This document shows, one piece after another, positions 1 through 8,063 of a DNA stretch of 64,000 nt. The notes under the pieces were generated by a model. The model did no database searches and was not told the origin of the DNA. It saw only the letters and a program-made list of their open reading frames with translations. Numbering within the stretch: position 1 is the stretch's first letter; each line of letters opens with the position of its first letter. The stretch is from JBDTVS01 sp040007095 (GTDB taxonomy: Bacteria > Acidobacteriota > Vicinamibacteria > Vicinamibacterales > CAVVIG01), in NCBI GenBank assembly GCA_040007095.1, contig JBDTVS010000090.1:122425-186424 (forward strand), read 5' to 3'. The translations under genes were made by a program, and so were the position numbers.

Positions 1-39
1 GATGGCCTCGGTGATGTTTTGGACAGTTCGACGTACAAG

Positions 40-585
40 TCAAGAACGCGTGAGCTGACGGCGCCGCAAGACCACCGCGAACAGTCCCGTGCCGACCAGC
101 ACGAACGTGGCCGGCTCAGGCACTGCCGACGGGTCCGAGGCCTGTGCCGTCACAAACACCTCGAATGACTGTGCAGAGTCGGGAAGAACACCGCTCGCGT
201 CGCGCAGCAGATATTCGCCGAACACCCTGCCGATCACGATGCCGCCAGGCGATAGCAAGGGAGAGAGTGTCAGCTCGACGAGGCCAAGGCCAAGCGCCGA
301 GTCGTAGTCCCGCTGCAGGGTGGCGCCGGCAGACACCGATGGAAAATCGAACGCACTGACGGAGACCGTCCCACTACCCGAGAAGATGTCGGCGCCGATC
401 CCCGTGAAGGAGAGCAGGTCGAAAGCCGGGTCTGCGATGATCTCGTAGCCCCAACCAATTGTCGCGCCTGGCAACCCGAACTGGATCTGGTCGGGCCTGG
501 CCACAATCGTCGCCGCGTCCGCCCGCGCACAGGGCCAGGCGATGGCAGCCACGACAGCCACGATTTGTGTCGTTCGCTTCAACAT
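40..585 (-). CDS. PEP-CTERM sorting domain protein, secreted
   Basis: Small exported protein of about 181 residues with an N-terminal signal peptide (MLKRTTQIVAVVAAIAWPC start) and a C-terminal sorting tail made of V-P-E-P-A-T, a hydrophobic segment and an R-R-R cluster. In PEP-CTERM systems this tail is recognised by an exosortase, which attaches or releases the protein at the outer surface, usually in exopolysaccharide-producing bacteria. The middle part is beta-rich and matches no family I know. The start at 585 is chosen over the longer frame (to 654) because GGGAG lies 7 nt upstream and the signal peptide begins there. No exosortase or polysaccharide genes are in the window, so the sorting machinery must be elsewhere. 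Sorting tail certain, function unknown. Confidence 0.85.
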   Translation of the reverse strand: MLKRTTQIVAVVAAIAWPCARADAATIVARPDQIQFGLPGATIGWGYEIIADPAFDLLSFTGIGADIFSGSGTVSVSAFDFPSVSAGATLQRDYDSALGLGLVELTLSPLLSPGGIVIGRVFGEYLLRDASGVLPDSAQSFEVFVTAQASDPSAVPEPATFVLVGTGLFAVVLRRRQLTRS

Positions 586-642
586 GGCAAATCTCCCGAT
601 TCGTTCATCAACCGACGGCAGAGAGTCATTCGTATCCTGAGC

Positions 643-697
643 CGACCCGAGCAAACTTGCTTCATCTTGCGAGACTCTGTCTTTAGAAGATGTCTAG
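643..697 (-). repeat. 55-57 nt dispersed repeat, copy 1 (upstream of PEP-CTERM gene)
   Basis: Read on the minus strand this segment begins CTAGACATCTTCTAAAGACA and continues through a stretch rich in GCAAGATGAAGCAAG. A near copy with about 7 mismatches lies at 42346-42402 on the plus strand. Copy 1 is the leader of the PEP-CTERM gene, about 60 nt before its start. Both copies begin at a CTAG tetranucleotide. It could be a shared regulatory leader or a piece of a mobile repeat. Confidence 0.6.
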
Positions 698-706
698 TCG
701 TTCAAT

Positions 707-3700
707 TCAATCGCTGCGACTCGTCACCGCCAGCCCCATCGAGAAGCGGTAGCCCGTTGCGCCCGAGTCGGCATACGATCCGTTTTGCGTAACCGAGAAC
801 CGGACGACACCGTCGGGAACGTTCAATGTCAACGCGACATCGACAGATTGCCCGGCGGCGATCTCGCCGATCGGAATCGGCGCGGGCGTCGCCAACGTGA
901 CGGCGCCAATCCCGTTCAGCGTCTTCAGCAGGATCTGGTCCACGACGATGCCGCCCGCGTTGCCACCCCCGAGGTTGGCAATCCGCAGCGTCAGCGTCGT
1001 CTGACCGCTCGCGGATCGCGATGTTTGGCTCAAGAGACGGGCCGACAGCGTTGGCGTTCCGATTGCCAGATAGGTGACGGACGCGTCGTGATCGGAGAGC
1101 CGTTCCGGGCGGGTCCCGTCGTTTCTCGCGGTATCCGGGAAGTCCGCATTGCTGCGGGTGTAGCCGAAGCGGCTGATCCACGGCAACATCGCGGCGTTGA
1201 CCAGCGCGTGATCGAGCACCTGCGCATTGCCGTCGAACACGTACGAATATCGCTGTTGCGCCGGCAGCCAGCTCGCGAGGTTGGTGAGATTCGGATTCAC
1301 GAGATCCGGACTCGCCAGAGCCACCTCGGTGGCGGGGGCCGGTGCACCTTCGATCGTGCCGATGCTGTCGACGTACCCGTCGCTTACATCGAACGCATTG
1401 AAGTCGCCGATCGCCACGATCCGGTCCGCCGGATCCGCCGCCTGCAGGCTCTGTATCAGCGAGGCCAGATAGTCGGCCTGCGCCCGCCGCTTCGCCCGGA
1501 CCCGAGGTCCATCGACCGCATCGTCGACACCGCTGAGCGACCGAAGGTGATTGATCACCACCGTGAAATCAAATGAAGAGCCGTTCGGTCGAACAGCGCG
1601 AGCATCGAGGACAAGCGGCGGCCGGTCGTTCAACAAATCCACCGAGCCGTCGGTTGGATCGAGGAACGTCGCGTCCCTGCCCTCCTGCCGGACGTTCAAG
1701 ACGGTGACGCGGTTGGACTTCACCAGAAAGCCAACGTCGATCCCACCGATGTCATTTCCTTCGACCAGGTATGCCGTGTAGCCCGGGTTCGCGCCACCAC
1801 CCGCCATCACATCGGCGTTGATGCGGCTGGCGACCGTCTGAAGCGTCGACAGGTTCTCCATTTCGGTGACGCCGACCACATCAGGGAGCCGGAGTACGTT
1901 ACGAAAGGTGAGCGACGCTTTGCTCAGCCGCCGCTCGAACGCCGCCGCCGTCAGCGCCACGTCGTCGACCGCCGGATCGTTCACCGTGTCGAAGAAGCGC
2001 TCCATGTTGAATCCGGCCACGACAATCTCGTTCGGGCCGGCGGCCGCCGCCGGTGTGAAGACGGCATTGGGTGTGGTGACCAGCACCGATCCCGGGTCCG
2101 GCAGAATGGTGTAGGTGCGGAAGGTGTAGTCGAGCGGGCCAACGATACCCGTCACCGTGACACCCGACGTCAGATCGAGCGGAATCGTGCCCGGCTGTGC
2201 ATCGCTGTCGACTCGAAGCCGTTCGGGGTTGCCGTCGAATCGCGGGATACAGCAAGGCGAGCCGGGCGGCAGCTGGTCGTTGACCTCGATACCGGCTTCG
2301 CGGAACGGGCGCGCCACGCCGGTGACGACGCCGTAGAACACGCCGCTCGTGGTGGAGGTGGCGGCGGCTTCGTTGGATGTGCCCGCGAGCGTTGGGCCCA
2401 CGACGGTGAGCGAGGGCACGAGCACCCTCATCCCCTCGAGCGACTCCAGCAACTGGACAGCATTGGGCGCCGTTGTCATCGCAGCCGTGATCTCGACCGG
2501 TGTCGGCAGCGGATTCCCGGACGAGAGTACCGCGATCGCCGGACGGTCGAGCTCTGTCACGGGCGGCTGGTATGGATCGGCTGCGGGAATGAATTCCGAT
2601 ACCGTCGCCGACACCTGCACGTAATCGCCGGGACTGACCGTCGGCGTCGCGCTCGTGAATACGAATACGCCTTCTGACGTGGCGGGGTCGCCATCCGTCG
2701 TGTCGTCCGGCTCCTGGATGTAGAAGCCGTTGCTCTTCCCGGCGGTCACGATACCGCGCGTGGTGACGGCAACGCCGACGAGCGGAGACGTCCTGCCGGG
2801 GCCTTGAATCGAGGCGATCGGGGCAAGCAGGACGTCGTTGTCGGTGATCGACACGGTGACGGTCCCGACGGGCGAGAGAACGTCGGAATAGGCCGGATCG
2901 CCGCTGGCGACGATCGCATGCGTGATCGATACCGTCATCGGTCCCTCGACGACCGCGTCGTCAATCGCCCTGACGAAGACGGTGGCGGGCGACGCGTCGC
3001 TCAAGACGAGCGTGGCCGTCGGTCCGAACGTACTGTTGTCGATGCTCACCTCGGTTTGAGGTCCGCTGGCCGCCTGAATTTCGACGGGACCTGACGGAAT
3101 CGTGCTGAGCTGAATCGTGTAGCGGTCCGAGCCGCCACCCTCGACGACGGTGGTGGAACCAGCGCTTTCTGTCAACGTGATGTGGGGAACGGTCGAGTCG
3201 ATTCGCAGGCTGCTGAGATCCTGACCGGGGTTCGGATCGCCAGGCGTCGTGGTGCCGGCGATCGGCGCACCGTCGTAGCGCACCCAGTTCGCGGCGAGGT
3301 CGTTTCCCGCCGCGGTGTGGCCGACGTAGTAGGCGTTGTCTGCGACGCTCGGGAGATCGAGGCTCGCCAGCCCGGGTGGTCCGATGGCGCCGCCTTCCCA
3401 GCTGATGAAGTCGAGATAGACGTTGTCGGAACCAGCGCTGGTGCCGTCGGGGCCAGCCAGGTAAAGGTAGAGCGCGTCTCCGCCCGACGCCAGACCAACG
3501 CTGAGACTCCCGCCGAGGCCGTCCGTGCTGGCCGTGACCCCCGTGCCTGGGGCCAGCACCATCTTCCAGTCGCCGGCCGAGGGATTTACGACCGTGTCGG
3601 TGACGACTCCGGCGGCCTGGGTCCAGATCGCGATGAGCGTGCCGATCGGCAGATCGCTCAGGTAGTCGTCGGCGCCAAACACGAACACCGATTCGTTGCT

Positions 3701-4003
3701 GTTGAGAACGCCGCCGACCAGCTCGTTGTCGGTCACGCGCACTCCCCGGAGATCGACGTGGTCCCGCAAGACCAGCAGCTCGAAGAAGTCGTTGCCGGTG
3801 GCATCGTTGTCCGATGCGTATTCATTGAAGATGACGTCCCCCGCGGCAGGCGGTGTTCCCGCAGCAAGCGCGACCCGGCTCGCGGCCGAGGCGAGGATCG
3901 TCCCCAGAACGCAGATGCTGACGGCGATTGAGCGCCATCGGCCGGCTCGACGCACGATCGGAGGCATGAACGACATATCCAGGATGGCGCGAAGTGCGGG
4001 CAC
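707..4003 (-). CDS. Secreted multidomain endonuclease/exonuclease/phosphatase (ExeM/NucH-like)
   Basis: A 1098-residue exported protein, probably an extracellular DNase. After a signal peptide (about residues 10-48) comes a lamin-tail-like domain beginning GDVIFNEYASDN, a Calx-beta-like segment (about 270-390), an OB-fold segment typical of ExeM nucleases (about 395-480), and an endonuclease/exonuclease/phosphatase domain (about 660-970). The catalytic landmarks of that fold are visible: NMERFF, the acidic TEMEN, GDFNAF and the final SDHD. A CARDB-like beta domain closes the protein. The GTG start at 4003 is favoured by AGGAG six bases upstream. It stands alone: the PEP-CTERM gene follows in the same direction about 120 nt later, but with its own leader. 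Likely role is degradation of extracellular DNA for phosphate or nitrogen. Confidence 0.85.
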   Translation of the reverse strand: MPALRAILDMSFMPPIVRRAGRWRSIAVSICVLGTILASAASRVALAAGTPPAAGDVIFNEYASDNDATGNDFFELLVLRDHVDLRGVRVTDNELVGGVLNSNESVFVFGADDYLSDLPIGTLIAIWTQAAGVVTDTVVNPSAGDWKMVLAPGTGVTASTDGLGGSLSVGLASGGDALYLYLAGPDGTSAGSDNVYLDFISWEGGAIGPPGLASLDLPSVADNAYYVGHTAAGNDLAANWVRYDGAPIAGTTTPGDPNPGQDLSSLRIDSTVPHITLTESAGSTTVVEGGGSDRYTIQLSTIPSGPVEIQAASGPQTEVSIDNSTFGPTATLVLSDASPATVFVRAIDDAVVEGPMTVSITHAIVASGDPAYSDVLSPVGTVTVSITDNDVLLAPIASIQGPGRTSPLVGVAVTTRGIVTAGKSNGFYIQEPDDTTDGDPATSEGVFVFTSATPTVSPGDYVQVSATVSEFIPAADPYQPPVTELDRPAIAVLSSGNPLPTPVEITAAMTTAPNAVQLLESLEGMRVLVPSLTVVGPTLAGTSNEAAATSTTSGVFYGVVTGVARPFREAGIEVNDQLPPGSPCCIPRFDGNPERLRVDSDAQPGTIPLDLTSGVTVTGIVGPLDYTFRTYTILPDPGSVLVTTPNAVFTPAAAAGPNEIVVAGFNMERFFDTVNDPAVDDVALTAAAFERRLSKASLTFRNVLRLPDVVGVTEMENLSTLQTVASRINADVMAGGGANPGYTAYLVEGNDIGGIDVGFLVKSNRVTVLNVRQEGRDATFLDPTDGSVDLLNDRPPLVLDARAVRPNGSSFDFTVVINHLRSLSGVDDAVDGPRVRAKRRAQADYLASLIQSLQAADPADRIVAIGDFNAFDVSDGYVDSIGTIEGAPAPATEVALASPDLVNPNLTNLASWLPAQQRYSYVFDGNAQVLDHALVNAAMLPWISRFGYTRSNADFPDTARNDGTRPERLSDHDASVTYLAIGTPTLSARLLSQTSRSASGQTTLTLRIANLGGGNAGGIVVDQILLKTLNGIGAVTLATPAPIPIGEIAAGQSVDVALTLNVPDGVVRFSVTQNGSYADSGATGYRFSMGLAVTSRSD

Positions 4004-4556
4004 GGAAGACTCCTGACCCCTATCAGCGATCGAACGCGTTCACCGGTCCACGCGTGCTCGCGACGTGGACGTGCGAACAGGGTCCGCGTCAGAACATACC
4101 ATCGCGAGTTGTGCGGTGAGACGTCCTTACGAGAAGTTTGTGCGCAGCGGACAAGACCATGACGACTCTCGGCTCCTGGAGCATCGCCACCGATCGATCG
4201 ACCGTTTTGTGTCCGACCGATCGGGGCGCCCGTTCGATCTGTATAACGTCGGCAAGGCTCGGAATGAATTCTTTGTATCTGACTCAAGAAAAAGATCCGC
4301 GCTCAACGCGCGGCCCTGTCCGCCCTGGAGCGGGTCCGCCTGCTCGCGGAGGCTCTCCGGAGCGGGAGCTGCTCGGACAGCACATCAGCATCGTGCGAGG
4401 ACGATCGACACCAACAGCGTGATCGTGGGTCACCTCGACTCGGCGGCTGCCTCTCTTTGGCTCGGTGCGCTCGGCGAACTCGGTCGTTACACCCAACTGA
4501 TCCGGCCCCAAAAGGCCCGGCTCGTTTCAGACCGAACCTCACTATCATGTAGCCTG
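4004..4556. other. Intergenic region between nuclease and ABC transporter
   Basis: About 550 nt between divergent genes. A frame open upstream of the ATPase start (from 4065) has no coding character and no family resemblance, so I treat it as leader. No convincing promoter, repeat or RNA structure was seen. Confidence 0.5.
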
Positions 4557-5318
4557 ATGCCTTCGTCGGCCGTGGTGCAGTTCGACGTCGCCGCCTTCGG
4601 CTACCCGAAACGCCTGCCCGTGCTCAGCGGCTTGACGCTCTCGGTCGAGCCAGGTGAAATCGTCGTGCTGGTCGGACGCAGCGGCGCCGGAAAGAGCACC
4701 ATCCTCAAGTTGGTGAATCGCCTGATCCTGCCGACATCGGGCGCGGTGCGCGTCGAAGGCAGAGACACGCGAGAGTGGGACGCGATTCGTCTCCGACGTC
4801 GGATCGGCTACGTGCTCCAGGACGTCGGGCTGTTTCCCCACATGAGCGTCGAGGAAAACGTCGGGCTCGTGCCGCGCCTCGAACGGTGGGCAGTGGAGCG
4901 GACGCGGGAACGTGCGCACGCGCTGCTCGAACTGGTCGACCTGCCACCCGCCACCTTCGCGGCCCGCCGCCCTTCGGAGCTCTCCGGCGGCCAACGCCAA
5001 CGCGTCGGCGTGGCCAGGGCGCTCGCCGTCGGCCCGCCGATCCTCTTGATGGATGAGCCATTCGGCGCGCTGGATCCGGTGACGCGCGTGGAGCTCCAGC
5101 GCGAATTCCTTCGCATCCAACGCCAGCTCGGGACGAGCGTCATCCTCGTGACCCACGACATGTCCGAAGCGTTCGCGCTGGCGGGGCGCATCGGCGTGCT
5201 CGACGCCGGCGGGCTGGTCATCTGCGAGACCCCGCAACAGGTGGCCGCATCGCACGATCCGCGCGTGAGGGTGCTGCTCGACACCATGAGCCGCCCGCCC
5301 GAAAGCAGCACATCGTGA
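4557..5318 (+). CDS. ABC transporter ATP-binding protein, OpuCA/EgtV type
   Basis: ATPase of 253 residues that energises the adjacent permease-receptor fusion. Walker A GRSGAGKST is at 40-48, the Q-loop YVLQDVGLFP at 85-94, the signature LSGGQRQR at 142-149 and Walker B ILLMDE at 162-167, followed by the D-loop ALDPVTR. It has no C-terminal CBS domains, unlike osmoregulated OpuCA/ProV, which fits the shorter EgtV-like proteins. The ATG at 4557 is the last Met before the conserved domain; the frame is open further upstream, so the start is not certain. Its stop overlaps the GTG of the next gene (GTGA), giving translational coupling. Because egtB and egtD converge on this pair, ergothioneine is a reasonable substrate; glycine betaine, choline or carnitine are the alternatives. 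Confidence 0.88.
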   Translation: MPSSAVVQFDVAAFGYPKRLPVLSGLTLSVEPGEIVVLVGRSGAGKSTILKLVNRLILPTSGAVRVEGRDTREWDAIRLRRRIGYVLQDVGLFPHMSVEENVGLVPRLERWAVERTRERAHALLELVDLPPATFAARRPSELSGGQRQRVGVARALAVGPPILLMDEPFGALDPVTRVELQREFLRIQRQLGTSVILVTHDMSEAFALAGRIGVLDAGGLVICETPQQVAASHDPRVRVLLDTMSRPPESSTS

Positions 5319-6844
5319 CCGCGCTTCTGCATTTCCTGTTGACGCACCGAGCCGAGCTCCTCCGATTGGTCGAGCAACATGTCGCACTGGTGCTGCTTTC
5401 GACCGGCGTCGCGGCGGTTCTTGGCATTCCCGCGGGTATCCTGGCATTCCGGCGGCCGCAACTGGGTGGCCCGCTGCTGTTCGTGGCCAACGTCGCGCAG
5501 ACGATTCCCAGCCTGGCGTTATTCGGTTTTCTGCTTCCGCTCCCGTTTATCGGCGGAGTCGGGCCCCGCACCGCCCTCGTCACGCTCACGCTCTACGCGC
5601 TCCTGCCGATCGTGCGCACGACGGTCGGGGGCTTGAAGAGTCTCGATCCGGCGGTCGTCGAGGCGGGCCTCGCCATGGGGATGACACCGAGGCAGCTGCT
5701 GCTGATGGTCGAGCTCCCCCTCGCATTGCCATCGATTGTGGCCGGCCTCCGTGTCGCAACGGTGATCGGCGTGGGCACGGCGACGATTGCCGCCGCGATC
5801 GGTGCGGGCGGGCTCGGAGAGTACATCTTTCGCGGCCTGTCCATGGTCGACAGCACGACAATCCTCGCCGGAGCCATTCCGGCGGCGGTGCTGGCGCTTG
5901 CCGCCGACGGCGGTCTGGCGTGGTTCGAGCATCGGCTGCGATCGAGGCGCGCATCCTCCTTCCGCGTCCCGGCGCTCGCCCTTGCCGTCACGATCGCGCT
6001 CGGCGCCGTACTGGCGTGGTCGATGTCCAGAGGCTCGGCCGGGACCAACGTGGTCGTCGGGTCGAAGAACTTCACCGAGCAAGTGGTCCTCGGAGAGCTG
6101 ATGGCGCAGGCGATCGAGGCCGAAGGCCTTCCGGTCGTGCGCAAACTGAATCTCGGCGGCACTTTCATCTGCGATCGCGCGCTGCGCTCCGGCGACATCG
6201 ACCTGTATGTCGAGTACACCGGCACGGCCGCCACGGCGGTGTTTCACCAGGATGTGCTCCACGATCCGCGTCAGGCATTCGAGCAGGTGCGCGAGCTCTA
6301 CGCGCGCGCCGGGTTGACGGCGCTCGAGCCGCTCGGGTTCAACAACACCTTCGCCATCCTGGTGAGGACGGGCGACGCACGGCGGCTGGGGCTGCGAACG
6401 ATCGACGATCTACGCGCGGTGGCCGGTGAGTGGACACCTGGATTCGGCTACGAGTTCATCCAGCGTGCCGATGGATATCCTGGTCTCAGCAAGACCTATG
6501 GTCTGTCGTTTCGCACTGCACCGCGGGCGATGGATCTCTCGCTGATGTATCGGGCGCTCGGGGATGGCCAGGTGGACGTCGTCGCGGGTGATGCCACCAG
6601 CGCGCAGATCGACGCGCTCGACCTCACCGCGCTCGACGACAACCAGCGATACTTCCCGCCCTATGACGCGGTGCCCATCATCCGGACGTCGGCGCTGCTG
6701 CGACACCCGGGAATCGGACGGGCCATGGCGCGGCTGGTGGGACACGTGACCGAGCGGGAAATGCGGGCCATGAACCGCGCGGTCGATCTCGAGCACCGCG
6801 ATCCCGCCGAGGTCGCCCGTCAGTTTCTCGCGGGAATCAAGTAG
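5315..6844 (+). CDS. ABC transporter permease fused to substrate-binding domain (OpuCB-OpuCC / EgtU type)
   Basis: A 509-residue fusion. Residues 1-215 hold about six membrane segments and the EAA-type loop contacting the ATPase (MAMGMTPRQLLLMVELP, near 121-137). A further membrane span near 225-243 leads into a complete OpuAC-type binding domain beginning NVVVGSKNFTEQ and containing the hinge sequence VEYTGTA. This order is the architecture described for EgtU, the ergothioneine transporter of pneumococci and Helicobacter, and for OpuC-like compatible-solute systems. GTG start overlapping the ATPase stop. A strong hairpin follows at 6861. The specificity assignment to ergothioneine rests on the neighbouring egtD and egtB, not on binding-site residues that I can verify. 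Confidence 0.85.
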   Translation: MTALLHFLLTHRAELLRLVEQHVALVLLSTGVAAVLGIPAGILAFRRPQLGGPLLFVANVAQTIPSLALFGFLLPLPFIGGVGPRTALVTLTLYALLPIVRTTVGGLKSLDPAVVEAGLAMGMTPRQLLLMVELPLALPSIVAGLRVATVIGVGTATIAAAIGAGGLGEYIFRGLSMVDSTTILAGAIPAAVLALAADGGLAWFEHRLRSRRASSFRVPALALAVTIALGAVLAWSMSRGSAGTNVVVGSKNFTEQVVLGELMAQAIEAEGLPVVRKLNLGGTFICDRALRSGDIDLYVEYTGTAATAVFHQDVLHDPRQAFEQVRELYARAGLTALEPLGFNNTFAILVRTGDARRLGLRTIDDLRAVAGEWTPGFGYEFIQRADGYPGLSKTYGLSFRTAPRAMDLSLMYRALGDGQVDVVAGDATSAQIDALDLTALDDNQRYFPPYDAVPIIRTSALLRHPGIGRAMARLVGHVTEREMRAMNRAVDLEHRDPAEVARQFLAGIK

Positions 6845-6860
6845 CACCGTCCAACGAGTG

Positions 6861-6897
6861 AACCACCGAGGGCACCGGGGAACTTCCTCGGTGGTTT
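6861..6897 (+). terminator. Rho-independent-type terminator after the ABC operon
   Basis: Perfect 11-bp stem AACCACCGAGG / CCTCGGTGGTT with a 14-nt loop, running directly into a short TTT, 17 nt after the permease-receptor stop codon. Confidence 0.7.
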
Positions 6898-6913
6898 CGC
6901 CTATTGCTGCTTA

Positions 6914-7073
6914 GGGCCTGTCAATGAACAAGGTGTGCAGTGTAGGCGTCGAGGCGCCCGCCCGGCAAGGCGCGAGAAGCGCGCATACCGGGCGTATGCA
7001 AGCGACGAGCAACGAAGCCCGGCGGGATGCCTCGGCGGCCACACTGTATACCTTGTTCATTGACAGTCCCTTA
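6914..7073. repeat. Palindromic repeat copy A, abutting the egtD stop codon
   Basis: A roughly 157-nt imperfect palindrome. Outer arms are CTGTCAATGAACAAGGT and its complement with two changes; the middle holds the shared GC-rich core and the apex hairpin GCATAC-CGGGC-GTATGC. The left edge follows TTAGG and the right edge reads CCCTTA, where TTA is the reverse complement of the egtD stop codon TAA. So the element lies against, and probably inserted at, the TA of that stop codon without destroying it. It may act as a bidirectional terminator between the convergent operons. Confidence 0.85.
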
Positions 7074-8063
7074 CTTCGCTTCGACGAGCGTGAGCGCGAA
7101 GTGCGCCGTGGGGTCGACCCATTGCCTCCGCAGCGCGAAGCCATTCCGCTCGAGCATCGCCACAACCTGGCTGGGGCGGTACTTGTAAGAGCTCTCCGTC
7201 CAGATTGAGTCGCCTTCATTCATGGTCAGCTCGACCTGGGCATCGGCCACGCGAATGTGCTGGTTCCTGGTGCTGACCAGATGCATCTCAATCCGGGAGG
7301 CTTCCTCGTTCCAGACGGCGCGGTGGACGAAGCTGTTCAGGTCGAAATTGCCGCCCAATTCGCGGTTGATCCGCACGAGCAGATTCCGGTTGAAGGCCGC
7401 CGTGACCCCAAGCGGATCGTCGTACGCCAGCAGAAGGTCCGGCTGAGGCTTGACCAGGTCGGCGCCAATGAGAAAGCCGTCGCTCGGTGACTGCGCGCCC
7501 CGGATCCGGCGCACGATTTCGTCGGCCCCCGGCGGGTCGAAGTTACCGATATTCGATCCAAGAAACAGGACCAGCGAGCGGCCGCCAGGGAACGGCTCGC
7601 GGCTCAAGTCGTCCAGGCCGACCTCGTAGGGCGCCTGATGAGTCACCACACGCACGCCTTCGAACGCAGTGAGCGCGCGCGATGCGGTTTCGAGCGCCAG
7701 CGTCGAAATATCAACCAGGTGCAGACGGGACGGTAATGCGTGGCGGGGCGCACCGGTGAGCAGCGTCACCAGCTTTTCGCCGCTGCCTGAACCCAATTCG
7801 ACGATGCGCGAGAGCGGCGCGAGCGCGGAAAAGATTTCGGCGGCGTGCGTGGTGAGCAGCCCGGTTTCGGCGCGGGTGAGCCGGTACCACGGCAGCTGGC
7901 AAATGGCGTCGAACAAGGCCGATCCGAGGCCGTCGTACAGATAACGCGACGGAAGCTGACGGGGCGACAGGCTGAGGTAGTACCGGACGTCCTCGCCGAA
8001 CTGCGCCGTCGACGTCTCGATCGCCGGCTCTCGAACCGAGATGCGCGCGTTGACGCTGCTCAC
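7071..8063 (-). CDS. egtD: L-histidine N-alpha-methyltransferase EgtD
   Basis: SAM-dependent enzyme of 330 residues that trimethylates histidine to hercynine, the first step of ergothioneine synthesis. The SAM-binding motif I is VELGSGSGEK at 88-97, followed by the diagnostic LFLGSNIGNFDP near 167-178 and an EgtD-type C-terminus (ESSYKYRP). Length is as usual for the family (about 320). The GTG start overlaps the egtB stop (GTGA), so the two are co-translated. No egtA, egtC or egtE is nearby: in this lineage EgtB may use cysteine directly, as shown for the Chloracidobacterium enzyme, and lyase activity may come from an unlinked gene. Palindromic repeat A touches its stop codon. Confidence 0.93.
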   Translation of the reverse strand: MSSVNARISVREPAIETSTAQFGEDVRYYLSLSPRQLPSRYLYDGLGSALFDAICQLPWYRLTRAETGLLTTHAAEIFSALAPLSRIVELGSGSGEKLVTLLTGAPRHALPSRLHLVDISTLALETASRALTAFEGVRVVTHQAPYEVGLDDLSREPFPGGRSLVLFLGSNIGNFDPPGADEIVRRIRGAQSPSDGFLIGADLVKPQPDLLLAYDDPLGVTAAFNRNLLVRINRELGGNFDLNSFVHRAVWNEEASRIEMHLVSTRNQHIRVADAQVELTMNEGDSIWTESSYKYRPSQVVAMLERNGFALRRQWVDPTAHFALTLVEAK

